64,000 bases of DNA from Crambe crambe (lineage: Eukaryota; Porifera; Demospongiae; Poecilosclerida; Crambeidae). Shown here piece after piece: positions 21,801-32,003 of this stretch. Positions within the stretch are counted from its first letter, which is position 1. Each line of letters begins with the position of its first letter. The notes under the pieces were generated by a model that did no database searches, had not been told where the DNA came from, and was given only the letters and a program-made list of their open reading frames with translations. The translations under genes were made by a program, and so were the position numbers. The stretch lies in assembly GCA_963924555.1 (NCBI GenBank), contig OZ004587.1, forward strand, positions 1,860,001-1,924,000, given 5' to 3'.

Positions 21801-22500
21801 TTAATGTATGTATGCTTAAATACCAATTTAAGTGCATAGCCATCTAAATGATAACTATTATATAAACTGCCAGGCAGCTGGTGACTATAAAGAAGCTGTA
21901 GCTACATCAACTGTTTTATGCACTAACAGAATTCGATGACTGGCGGATTTTGCAGATACTGAGATTTGGGATGTGGCCAGAAAATAGTGGGAGTGATCAT
22001 GAAATTTTCCATGCACATAAACACGCTTCCCCTTCCACCTATGTGTATAGTGAGAGACTTCTGTGTTAATAAGGATGATCATTGCTCGAAAAAATAAGTG
22101 AGTAAGGATAGGATGAAGGAATCCCTAAGTATGTTACTGCATTATTATCTGAAGCTATACCTCATTATTAGTTGAGCAATGGTTATCCCTACACTTTGTT
22201 TCATTCACAGAAGTTTTTTTCCCTCACTTGTTCCTGGTCTTTTTTCTCTCCCAATGGTTTTATGTATGTAGCTATGCATTATACATAAGGCCAGTGCAAC
22301 TGCCCATATTGGAAAATTGGCACTGCTCCAATTGCTTTTGTGGCTTGAAAATGGACATTTTGAAATGAATGGTATAATTAATACTTATTGCACACTACTA
22401 CTTGAATACCTGTGGAGGGATGGCCTCCACGTGAGGTTACTCATGGCAGTGCCATGTAGGGGAATGTACATGTGTATGTGTATAATTTTGTATCACCATG
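21801..22500. other. Intergenic stretch with eroded hairpin MITE
   Basis: A decayed family A element is visible at about 22075-22246 (ATGATCATTGCTCG..., TTATTATCTGAAGCTA, GAGCAATGGTTATCCCTACA, CACTTGTTCCTGGTC). Nothing else was recognised. Confidence 0.45.
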
Positions 22501-22877
22501 TGTAACGAATAATATATGTATGTATGTAATGCCCTTTATGCTAGCTAGCTTATATAATTCTGTATCATTTTGTGTATGTGCTAATCCTTGTTCCCGCATG
22601 TTCTAATCATTATTATGTGTCACCTGTCGTCAATGTCTTATGTGTGTGTGAATATGTTGTATGTGTTGACGAACTCAGGTTCCAGAAACTTCCATGGCTG
22701 TTCTATTTATAGTGTGTGTGTTACTATGTTTAGTTTGACAAGGTGAAGGATATAAAAGTATCTACCTCATTTTTGTCTGTTGACTTACTCAAGTGAATAA
22801 TAATTTAATAGTTATCTATTCCTGATCTTGTGCTGGGTAAAACTAGCTGGGGCCATAGACAGAACCCTGGTGTTACA
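22501..22877 (+). mobile_element. LTR-like segment of a retrotransposon
   Basis: It begins TGTAACG and ends GGTGTTACA, giving a TG...CA structure with a 6-bp terminal inverted repeat TGTAAC/GTTACA. A TATA-like GATATAAAAG lies at about 22749 and an AATAATAA stretch at about 22797. Directly after the end, TGGAGGCAACTGACGG could act as a tRNA primer-binding site. A second LTR and pol genes were not found, so only a 5' LTR with a short leader (to about 23020) would remain. This is inference from structure only. Confidence 0.45.
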
Positions 22878-24493
22878 TGGAGGCAACTGACGGAGCTTAA
22901 CCCCTCCAGCTCATCCCTCCACACTACCCAAGGTGGAAATTTTCACGAGGCCTTAGTTGATTCCAGTCAGGCTGCTGTATATGCTGTAAAGCTAACCTGT
23001 TATGAAGCACTTATAGCCTAGCCCACCAGACCTATAAACAACTAAGATAATCCAATGCACTTTGACAAACCACTGTAGAATTCAGAGGCCTATCATCTTC
23101 AGAATTGTCTGTTACAAAACATTACTAGGAATGACAAGGTGTAGCCTCATACCCAGTCTCTAAAATTTTGCAGAGGCAAGAAATAGAGCCTGGTATCCAC
23201 CTGTGCTCTTCTTCCTTCAGTGAGGCTTTTCCTATGCAGTTTTCTGGCATCTTGCTTGCTATCTGGGCTTGCCACAGCCCTGCATTCTTTGCTGGCACTG
23301 CAGTCTCCAACCCCTTGCTTGTTTCTATTATCATCAAACTGGCTAGGCTTGCTGCAGTTGTAGCTAGTAGCTATACGTAGCTACCGTATTTCTCTTTTTT
23401 CTTTCTTTCTCCCCTCACCTCTTTGTAACGTTGGACTCTTAAACTTGAGTGCTTGGGCATCTTGATCTGCCCTTCCTTCCTTGCTTTGAATTTGCATGTT
23501 ACCACGAGTGACACGCATGCATGTTATTGATTGACTTTTGACTCATGACGGATGTACAATATGTAGAAATCCAGCAACTTACCTGCTTGCTGTATTTCTG
23601 AAATGATAAGCTCCCTGGTCCTGAAACTTGTTCTGCGATTTGTATAGTTAAATTTATCCATGCACCCACTTCGGTAAGTGAATTAGCAAATTCTCTAAAT
23701 TGTATTAGCTACACAGAGAATTATAACAGAAACCATAGGCATTCGTACTTCTAGCTAGCTACATCAGAAATCCAGGTAGATTTTGAGCCATTCCTACATG
23801 ATAATTTTATATTATTTTAGAAGAAATTTTTGGCGCTCACTTTTTTTATCCCTGTTGCAGGTGGGATAATGCACACTTGAACCTAATTTCAGGGACATCC
23901 CTACTATAAAAAGAACTGTCTTCATTGCTAAAGAAGAATTAACATTTTATGAATTCATCCTCTTTCTGTTATTTGGTTATAAGGCTTATTTTAAATTTCT
24001 TATCAATTCATCATTTTTAGCAGAATAATCAAATTTACTGCTCCTGTGCAAAAAATGGGGCTAGTGACCTATAATGGTCTACTATCAAAGGTCTCAAAAG
24101 GCCATAGAAAATTTGTTCGGTGGACCCACCAAGCCTTACTTTCCATGTGTTCTTTGAAAAAAGTTCAGGGGTGGATCCAGGAATTTTGAAAGGGGTTGTA
24201 CACGGAAAAAAAAAATTCAATCACGCCCACTTTTAATTAGAAATGTCCACTTTGGGAAGTGATGTGCTTTATTTTGAATAAGCCTAAGAGTGCAGTGCCT
24301 GGGTGTTTCTATTTCAGGAGTGAACTACCGTAACTAGCTACTGTATAGCTACCCGGAAATATTGTACCAATGACAGAATCTGAAAGTGCACAAAATTAAT
24401 AATGCACGTGTGTTGTACTTGCATGCTGTGTACAGTTAGCTAGCTGCATGTACATATCATCATTTAGCATGAGTTCTCCATGTAGCGGTGTGC
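22878..24493. other. Possible retroelement leader and unassigned sequence
   Basis: 22878-23020 continues from the LTR-like end with an open frame (TWRQLTELNPSSSS...) of unknown identity. A relic CCCAGTCTCTAAAA / TAGAGCCTGGTATCCAC pair (23150-23200) resembles the foldback ends at 19.4 and 54.1 kb. 23575-23650 is an inverted piece of the 240-bp repeat. 24170-24235 (GGGGTGGATCCAGGAATTTT) resembles one end of the CAGTGGCG family. No host gene is supported. Confidence 0.35.
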
Positions 24494-24783
24494 AATATTT
24501 AAAAAAGAAAAAGTAGGGATGGCTGTGTGCAGTTCAAAAAATTTCAGCAACAAGAGAGTGAACTTCAGTCAAGTAACCCCTTTTAAGCTATGAGCTGACT
24601 ATTCTTACTTCATTCCCATGACAGGCCAAGATGAGATAGCTATAAAGGGAGTGAAGTAGGAATAGTTAGCTCTTAGTTTGGTAATATCGGTGATGGGTAA
24701 GGGGTTACTTGCCAATGACTGAAGTTCACTCTCCTTTTGCTGAACTTTTTTGAACCACACACAGCCATCCCTACTTAAATATT
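24494..24783. mobile_element. Long-hairpin MITE, family B copy
   Basis: The arms read GTAGGGATGGCTGTGTGCAG, TTTCAGCAACAAGAGAGTG, CAAGTAACCCC and GAGCTGACTATTCTTACTTC, mirrored with minor changes up to CACACAGCCATCCCTACTT. Other copies lie at 9256, 34160 and 38150. No coding frame. Confidence 0.85.
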
Positions 24784-25089
24784 TTTTCCTTTACTTGTTC
24801 ATCGCCTTTTTTGATGTAGCTAATGTCAACTGGATGCTGTGGTGGTCTTTCACACTTGACCACATGTTGATACAGCTGATTTCCCTCATATGATATATAG
24901 TGATCTTGCAACACAAATCCAGAATAGCAAAACCAAAATTTGCATAGCCTCCTTTCAAGTAGCCCAACTCCAAAGCCATTTGAAAGGAGGCTATGTAAAT
25001 TTTGATTTTGCTGTCTTGGATTTCATATCGTAAAATCAGCTTGGCATGTATTAAACACATAATAAGTACTGTATATGAAGTGTACTGTA
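24784..25089. other. Short gap with a hairpin
   Basis: TGCATAGCCTCCTTTCAA and TTGAAAGGAGGCTATGTA (about 24939-25000) form a 65-bp hairpin. A 152-codon minus-strand frame (24791-25249) runs through this hairpin and into the pogo derivative, so it is not a gene. Confidence 0.5.
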
Positions 25090-25545
25090 TTTCTGTGATC
25101 TGTTGCCACCCCCATTTAGTAGCCTCTCTCGAATAGTAGCCTCCCACAATTTGGTATAATGACCACATTCTAATAAGAACCTCCTGTGTCATGTGTGCAA
25201 ATAAGTAGCCTGCTATAATTATGGCGAAGCTCATGTTATGTGTGGCCATTCGATGTTACCGTTAGATAGATAGCGGTATACGTAGATAGTGTTGTTCGTT
25301 GTAGATAGTTTTGTTCATGGCGTCATTCGTGGCCATCATGTGTACAAGTCCATTGGAGTTGGTTTGGAACTAAAGCCAAAAGCCATCGATAGACTCGTGA
25401 AGCTGCTAAGACCTAAAAAATGAAATGAAGATGACTGTTCAACTATAACTATTAGTCGCTGCCCCTGCTTAGGGGCCCTCTAAATTGTAGCCTCCAACTC
25501 CGGTGGAATGAAATAATTAGTAGCCGTGGCATCTGATCGCAGAAA
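25090..25545 (+). mobile_element. Internally deleted pogo derivative (MITE)
   Basis: The ends are TTTCTGTGATCTGTTGCCAC and the complement of GTGGCATCTGATCGCAGAAA, flanked by TA (25088-25089 and 25546-25547). The left portion matches the 5' end of the element at 13-1533: TTTAGTAGCCTCTCTC, CTCCTGTGTCATGTGTGCAA and the ATGGCGAAGCT start region. The right portion matches its 3' end: AAAGCCAAAAGCCATCGAT, GCTGCTAAGACC and GAATGAAATAATTAGTAGCC. The transposase body is gone. Confidence 0.85.
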
Positions 25546-25557
25546 TATGATATAATA

Positions 25558-26310
25558 TAGTAAGAGAAAAAAACAACATTTCCATGAAATGAAAAAGAAT
25601 GTGAGGATGCATTGCTCAAAAAAAAAAAGAGTAGGGATGAAGGGTGGAAATGGGATCAATGTATATCCAGCCAAAAATCCCTACATATACTATGATCTGA
25701 ATTAACATAATTATAATGTAGGGATACAGATCCATTTCCATCATTCATCCGTACCCTTGTTTCCATACTTTTTTCAGCAATGATCATTAATTCCTTTTTT
25801 TATTTCACACAATTTTTTTCACTCTTTTTTTCTCCCATAAATGCAAGAGTTCATTCTTCTATGTGTAGCTATGCAGGGAGAGATGAAAGAATTTCTTGAC
25901 ATAGTTCTCCAATAGCATAGCAGCCCAATGATTATTTATCAGCGAGTCAAGGGGTAGACAGGAATTAAGATAAAGAGGTGCTCTATCCGGGTACAAAGCG
26001 CCTGGAAAATTTTTTGGGTCCCACGTCCCCCAATTAAGGTCACGTGAGTATAATGTGAGCATAGAAAACCATATGCAGAGCTATGTGGCCACACCCACTA
26101 ATGTTGACCTTAGACCTGAATGCTGCATCGTGCTACAAGTTGTGAGGTTAGTCCCAATTATGCAAATTGATCACATGATACCTACGTCACATTAATACAC
26201 GTCCATAAGTTTGTTTGACTTGAAGTACAAATAGCATTTGACAACTGCTTCACACGCCAAATGGACGAACATACCATAGTTACTCAGCTACATAGCATAT
26301 ACGTAAATGC
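25558..26310 (-). repeat. Eroded composite repeat with hairpin remnant
   Basis: A degraded family A hairpin at about 25565-25815 (ACATTTCCATGAAATG, GGGATCAATG, CCAGCCAAAAATCCCTACAT) is followed by minus-oriented composite-repeat sequence (AGCATAGCAGCCCAATGATT, AGCGAGTCAAGG). From about 26063 to 26310 nothing is recognised. Confidence 0.55.
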
Positions 26311-26770
26311 ATGCTAGATCATATAGACTATATCAATGCAGGGATTTTAGTTTCACCAATCCATCTACCGGTAGACTCTATTTCAGATTCATCTGCATCC
26401 TTGACCTCAAGTATAGCTCAACACTTCAAGCAGTGGCGTAGCCAGGCTGGGTGCTCTGTGTATTCAAGTACCCCCTTTGTTCTTTGTTTGAACTTTCACT
26501 ACGTGTATCTAATCCAGCAAGACTAGGCTAGATTGAGATGGGGGGAGGGGGGGGGGTCGCTTTGCTCACCAATAATATCGAAATGTGCATGCATACTATC
26601 AAAAAATGGCTTCCGATACTTTAGCTATTCGAGTCCATAGTGTCTCCTTTTTCTTCGACTCATAAAAGTAGAAAAGATCGTAACTGGTAGAATTTGGAGA
26701 TATGGTTGTCTAAGCCGACAATAGAGAAGAAGAATCCATCGACTTTACCTGCTTGCTTTAGCGGCCCTGA
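26311..26770. repeat. Composite repeat fragments around a CAGTGGCG end
   Basis: Plus-oriented repeat (ATCATATAGACTATATCAA, CCATCTACCGGTAGACTC) runs to about 26430 and is followed by CAGTGGCGTAGCCAGG, a single MITE end. After a GGGGGGTCGCTTTGCTCACC block (26548-26575, also at 33240), minus-oriented repeat sequence resumes (ATAGTGTCTCCTTTTTC, GAGATATGGTTGTCTAAG). Confidence 0.55.
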
Positions 26771-27498
26771 TCCCGGACTCGGGAGAATCTGGCTCTCTCT
26801 CTCTCAACGCTGCACTTCAGACTCGTCTGGATCTCAACACCTCTTTGTATCGGAGGTCTGCTAGCCCAGACTAGCTCTGGAGTTAGTCTCGCTCAGGCCA
26901 GACTTTTCTGGTGACACTGGCTCTGGAATAGGCTTTTGAATCTGGCGCTGGAAATAATTATAGATTGCCTACATTATTTTTCTTCAGGAGTGCTACCTAG
27001 CTACATTAGCTATTGTAGCTACATGCAATTTATTACTTTTCCTGCTTGTATGGCTCATGTACTACCTGCACAAAGTTGCATTCCTAACCTTTTTGTGGTT
27101 TTTCAGCTCGTTTTCCACAATAATGATCCTATTATTAGTTCTTATCCTTACTTGCGCACATGTCGGAGCCCCCTTAAGTCTAAGTGAGGGAGCTAGAATT
27201 TCACTTTTGAATATGCGGCACATGCCAGCATCCACGTCATCCCTACATAGAGCTCTCTCTGGATATCAGTTATACTAGGGCAATGTTCAACATTCAGTTG
27301 GCAGCGAGCGAGCAAGCAAGTATTTTTTATTGCTACAACTCTTTAGAAGATTTTGCTGTTTAGTTTATATGTATTAGATAAGCTACAACTACTACTTTAG
27401 ACAGTGAGCAAGTGAGCATGATAGGCTCCAGTGGTTGATATTGTGTCAGAGATAAGAGTCATGTAAGTGGTGGTTCCAACCAGAAAGCTCCACGCATC
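26771..27498. other. Unassigned stretch with inverted repeat fragment
   Basis: 27150-27262 matches the 240-bp unit in inverse orientation (CCCCCTTAAGTCTAAGTG... GTCATCCCTACATAGAGC). 26771-26950 is comparatively GC-rich (TGATCCCGGACTCGGG) without a convincing frame. No gene. Confidence 0.4.
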
Positions 27499-27690
27499 AA
27501 AAGCTGTAAATACTTACCACAAGCACTTAGATAAGCCAAGCGCCTACAATTCACTTTGAAAAGCTGTAAATACTTACCACAAGCACTTAGATAAAGCCAA
27601 GTGCCTACAATTCACTTTGAAAAGCTGTAAATACTTACCACAAGCACTTAGATAAGCCAAGCGCCTACAATTCACTTTGATAAGCCTAGC
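27499..27690 (+). repeat. 59-60-bp minisatellite, three copies
   Basis: AAAAGCTGTAAATACTTACC, CACAAGCACTTAGATAAGCC and AAGCGCCTACAATTCACTTTG repeat at 27499, 27558 and 27618. Single diverged copies occur near 31540, 33045 and 47618 and inverted near 47290, so the unit is also dispersed. Confidence 0.85.
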
Positions 27691-28077
27691 GCCTCTATGA
27701 CAAAAGGCTGTAGAAACAATCTTGATTACAATTATTGGAGCACGCGCAGGCGCTACTATACACGACACGTACCGTACCATACGTACGCATGGGGCATTTT
27801 GGAGTGTAGACCTAGATATAATATATATTTAAAATTTCAATGAGTCATGACCTGAGAGTCAGCTCGCTCGCTGCAATAATTATCTCAGTCAAGGTTGGAC
27901 TTAGATGGTTTTGAATAGACTATTGGAAAGCTCTTTTTAAAAAGTGGTTAAAGGTATGTAGTATGAAGGCAGCATAGAAATTTGATGAAATATAATCTGT
28001 GGATACCAATATCCCTAAATCACTAATAAACTGTTTGATAATAATTATGTAAATTCCAACATTATTCAACCTATAGA
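27691..28077. other. No gene seen
   Basis: AT-rich intergenic DNA with ATATATTTAAAA near 27820 and no recognised repeat or exon. Confidence 0.4.
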
Positions 28078-28378
28078 TAGGGACTGGCACATTATGCTTT
28101 TTTGCTTCCCTATTATTCTATTCTTTAATTCCAGCTGTATAAAGTCATTATTCTTTTTTTACTGACCTATTATTCTTTAATTATGCTCATAGCTGATGTC
28201 ATATGTATTGAAGACTATGTAAATAGCTATTGGTCAAACTAGGCTAGCTAGTATAGGCACACATGATAAAAACATCCATGGAGTTCACTTTCCATAGCCT
28301 ATTATGCCAGCATTATGCTTCCTGCTTTGATAGACCTATTATTCCCAAAACTATGCTGGCAGAATGTGCCAGTCCCTA
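28078..28378. mobile_element. hAT-type MITE copy 1 with 8-bp target duplication
   Basis: Terminal inverted repeat TAGGGACTGGCACATT. CCTATAGA is duplicated exactly at 28070-28077 and 28379-28386. An 8-bp duplication and a TAGGG terminus fit the hAT superfamily. A second, inverted copy lies at 46856-47110. No coding content. Confidence 0.9.
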
Positions 28379-29386
28379 CCTATAGATCTGTAACTTTGCT
28401 GTTAATTGCCTTAATCTTATAGAGATGTAAAAAAAGTTACATGTATCACTGTAAAAACAAATGTGTAAAAACAACCTCAGACAACCTAAAAATGGTTTTT
28501 ACAGTGTAAAGTGTTGTTTTCTAAGAAAAATTAGTACCGCCAAATCTTTTGGTTTTGGAACAGCTAAAATTAGTACCCGTTAAAAATACCAGCCTTAAGG
28601 TATGTCAATTTTGTATTTGGGATTTCAGAGTATTGAACTAAAGCAAGTGGAAATGGAGCATAATCACTAAGTGCAACAGCTTATCAGTTATGGCAGGCAA
28701 CTCAAACAAATTCAGCAAGTTCATGATAGCATTGAACCCACAAAACTTCTCTTATAGAAATCATCCCATTTGAAACTCACTGATGAAGAAATAAAGGCCT
28801 TGTGGGATAATCCTTGATCCTACTTTGAGCTTTGATGAAAAGGTGGTTGTTTCTACAGTCACACCCTATAACATCAAGCATTGCTGTCAGTTGAGGCATT
28901 ACTCTTTTTGTATTTAAAAAATTAATGTGGTGTGCCAAGTTGTAATACGTGATTACTTTCTGATGTATATGTTCCAATGGGAGACAGTCATTACAAAAGC
29001 CTTTAATTCTTGGTACTCCCATTACTGAAGATCATCGCCTGTCAGCTAAGAAGTCCAGTAAGTGTTCTAAAACACAGTATACTTTAGGCCACTAGCTAGT
29101 TGTTGATTTTGTTTCTCATGGGGATTTCCTCCAATCTTAATGTTGGTGGGTGGGCCATTACCATTATTCATTACTGTTACTAAAGACCAAGACCATTATT
29201 CATTTTACTACAGATCAGAGTACAACAGGAAATGAGAAAACATGAATTATATTACAATAATTTTTTTTTTTAACTCTCTTTCTTAATTATGGAGGGTTTT
29301 TTTTTTTTTTTTTTTTTTTTTCCAACAGTGAGGGTCTATGTCTGCAGCAATAAATACAGATCAATACATACTTCATTGCAAGTATA
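28379..29386. other. Intergenic stretch, no accepted gene
   Basis: An 81-codon minus-strand frame at 28777-29022 (MGVPRIKGFCNDCLPLEH...) has no recognised domain or clear splice borders. A T run of about 25 lies near 29297-29322. Nothing else was recognised. Confidence 0.35.
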
Positions 29387-29551
29387 AGCCATGTTTACAC
29401 GCGTGTCCAACCCAGGTTGAGATTCAATCTGGATTCCAATCCACCTAATTGATGTGGGTTAGGCTACCCGGATTGGAATCCGGGTTGGTACCGTTCACAC
29501 ACGAAGCAAATCTGGGTCGAATCCGGGCTAGAACCCCCGTATAAACGGGGC
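29387..29551. mobile_element. Small MITE with GTTTAYACG ends
   Basis: AGCCATGTTTACACG on the left is mirrored by CGTATAAACGGGGC on the right, with TATA on both sides (29383-29386 and 29552-29555). Internal palindromic GGATTCCAATCC / GGATTGGAATCC. Confidence 0.65.
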
Positions 29552-29658
29552 TATACAGATTCTCCATTGGGTACCAGCAGCTACTGTCCTCCAAGACTAC
29601 CATGTATGCTCTCCGCCTCCCTCTAGACAATAGCTAGCTACCTTAGCAGCCATTTTAT

Positions 29659-29711
29659 GTTCAAGGATCATAGTTTCAATCTGTACAGATCGAAACTATG
29701 ATCCTTGAACA
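29659..29711. repeat. Near-perfect 53-bp hairpin
   Basis: TGTTCAAGGATCATAGTTTC is followed, after a ~10-bp loop, by GAAACTATGATCCTTGAACA. Function unknown. Confidence 0.8.
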
Positions 29712-30589
29712 AACTTCTGACCACATTTTAGAGCTTAGACTAGAGAGCTATGATTAGAATAATTATAGATGAGTAATTAGTGACGCTAAGACACATTTTT
29801 AGATTATGAGTTCCAATTTGCAACTCAGATATTAAATCTTATATTTTATAGGTACAGCTCCACGCACAAACTGTTTCAGATGTCCATGAGGCAATATTCA
29901 ATATTCAATATCAGTTTTTTTTGTAGCTACTTTGGATACCAAGCCTACATGAATTTCAAGCGTAAAAAATCAATGCTGAAGCCTTTAATATTTTTGGGGT
30001 TATTTTTGTCCGAAATGGCTTGATGACAAAATTAGATGAGGGAGGTGACGGTATTAAGTTTGCTCAGCCTTAGCGGTATTTCTTATTGTTGCACTTCCAT
30101 CCCCCCCAACAAATAATCCTAGCTAAATCTATCTTAGCTACCACGATAATTCTCACCTATGTAATACTTTTGCTGATATCTGGCCTTCTATTTCACTCGG
30201 CTCGCACACTGCAGAATGAAAACTCTCGCCCGATCAGGACGAAAAGGGGGCGGAACTCCAAAAGCGTGTTGCGCATGCGGTCGTTCAAAATTTCAAATTA
30301 ATAATTATGTCACATGATTGATTATGCATGTGCGCATGCGCATATTTTATTATGCAGACTATAGCTTGAGGTGCAGATGCAGAAGACCCCTTTGCTTCGG
30401 AATTTCTTCGTGACACGGTAACATAATGTTAGTACGCTATTAGCACTCGACTGAGGGCCTTAGTGGAAGCTGTGCTTTTAGCCAGCTAATAATTATAATA
30501 GGTAGCTAACCCATTGTAATCATACGGTATGGTCTCTTATCATAATGGAGGACAGTAGGAAAATTAATATAGCTACAGCACCTCTTTTA
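29712..30589. other. Intergenic, no gene seen
   Basis: AT-rich sequence with a CpG-containing patch at 30230-30345 (AAAGGGGGCGGAACTCC, TTGCGCATGCGG, GTGCGCATGCGCA). No exon was recognised. Confidence 0.35.
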
Positions 30590-31165
30590 AATTCGCATCG
30601 CAGCAGGGCTACCATGCATACGTACATGCATGTGAGGTTGATTACTGACTTATACCATGGACATAGGCATAGCTACTAGACTGCTTCAATTTAATGCCTT
30701 GAGTGGGGAAATTTTAGCAGATTAACTAGTTTAATGAGAAAAGCTAGCTAGTTAATCAGCAAAATGAGCCAATTGGCTAGCTACCCTGTAGCTTCTTGGA
30801 ATGAATTTACTTCACTACAAAAAACCAGTAAACATTATGTTTGTGTAAACACTAGCTATATTATACTGCAATCTGTTCCAATCACTTATTATAACTTGAG
30901 CATTTATCATTTCATGGTTATCGATAGTATAGTTATTTGATAAGAGAGATAACAAAGCAAAAATAACAAACTATGTTAGTTTACTTATATTTATAATACG
31001 TAGCTACAAAAAACTTGAGCCAATAGCCCATACCAGATCCACTACTATTGTCAGCTATATAATCTATTGTTGGCATGCATGCAGCATACTGTATATAGCT
31101 ATCATTTTATGAGTAGCTACCATATGCCCGCCGGATAGTGCAGCTGTTCTGTTCTTATTCAGTTT
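30590..31165 (+). promoter_or_regulatory. Conserved upstream block of receptor gene 1
   Basis: This non-coding block is shared, in order, with 42420-42935 upstream of receptor gene 2: CAGCAGGGCTA, CATGTGAGGTTGATTA, CAAAAAACCAGTA, GTTTGTGTAAACACT, GAGCCAATAGCC and CAGCTGTTCTGTTCTTATT. It lies 0.8-1.3 kb before the coding start. It may include promoter and a non-coding first exon (inference): a pyrimidine-rich acceptor at 31893-31894 just before the ATG shows that the 5' untranslated region is probably spliced. Confidence 0.5.
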
Positions 31166-31648
31166 GTAGCTCGTGTGGTTTCTAGTTCAGAAGTGATGTC
31201 AGATGCTGCATTCAAGGCTGAGTCAGCCTGGCAAATGAAAAAACAAAAACAAAAAAAAAACAAAAAAAAAAAAAATAAACCACAACAAAACCATTATATT
31301 CCAAAGTTTTTTAAGAAGTCGAAGACATGGTCTGATAAGTTGCTAGTTCTAACCTTAGTGTTTTTCAGATAGAAATTTATAGTACTCTTGTCACATCTTT
31401 CAATTGATATGAAATTAAGCTAATTTATAGCTTATAATATTATTAATGATTCTGTGGCAATTTTATTAGCTATTCCTACTTTGATATATTAATGAGTGAA
31501 CAAGTATTCCTAAGGCTTTTAGCTAGAGCTGATCATAGAAAGCTGTAATGCTTACCACAAAGCATGCACTTTATGATAATTATGGAGAGAAATCGCTGAA
31601 TCACTTTGACGTTTAAAATTCCAGCCTTAAAGAAACCTATTAGCTCTA

Positions 31649-31801
31649 CAGTGAAACCTGAGCCCCCACAGCGACCACCTCTGGGCTACATACGTAAAGT
31701 GGTCTTTATAGGTCAAAATCAATTGAAATAGCACTTTTGGTACACATCTTTACAGAAGAGTGGTCTCTGGATACAGGTGGTCTTTAAGGTAGGTTTCACT
31801 G
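31649..31801. mobile_element. TA-flanked MITE with CAGTGAAACCT ends
   Basis: Perfect 11-bp inverted ends CAGTGAAACCT / AGGTTTCACTG, flanked by TA at 31647-31648 and 31802-31803. GACCACCT and AGGTGGTC are inner inverted motifs. It sits about 120 bp upstream of the receptor gene 1 start codon and has no counterpart in gene 2. Confidence 0.8.
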
Positions 31802-31921
31802 TATTAGCAAAGCAATGCATGCACCTTTTATAGCAGTAAGCTAGCTTTTTTTTTTCTTTTTTTTTTGTTTTCTTTTTTTTTTCTTTGTGTGCAGTACAGC
31901 ACTTCATATAAACCCTTGAAA

Positions 31922-32003
31922 ATGAAGAGAAATGATCTTCCATTGCTTCTAGCCGGAGTTATATATCTACTGATGATATACTTCTCCCTAGTTTCTGCTC
32001 AAA
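31922..32003 (+). CDS. Receptor gene 1 exon 1: signal peptide
   Basis: MKRNDLPLLLAGVIYLLMIY then FSLVSAQ: basic N-terminus, hydrophobic core and a small-residue cleavage region (VSA). The start is supported by the matching MKRND start of the paralogue at 45409. Donor GTGAGT at 32004, phase 1. Confidence 0.8.

Noticed and set aside
24791..25249. 152-codon minus-strand frame
   Set aside because: It runs across a hairpin and into the deleted pogo element; no motif, and composition follows the repeats.
28777..29022. 81-codon minus-strand frame as a gene
   Set aside because: No domain, signal, splice context or repeat support; left as unassigned.
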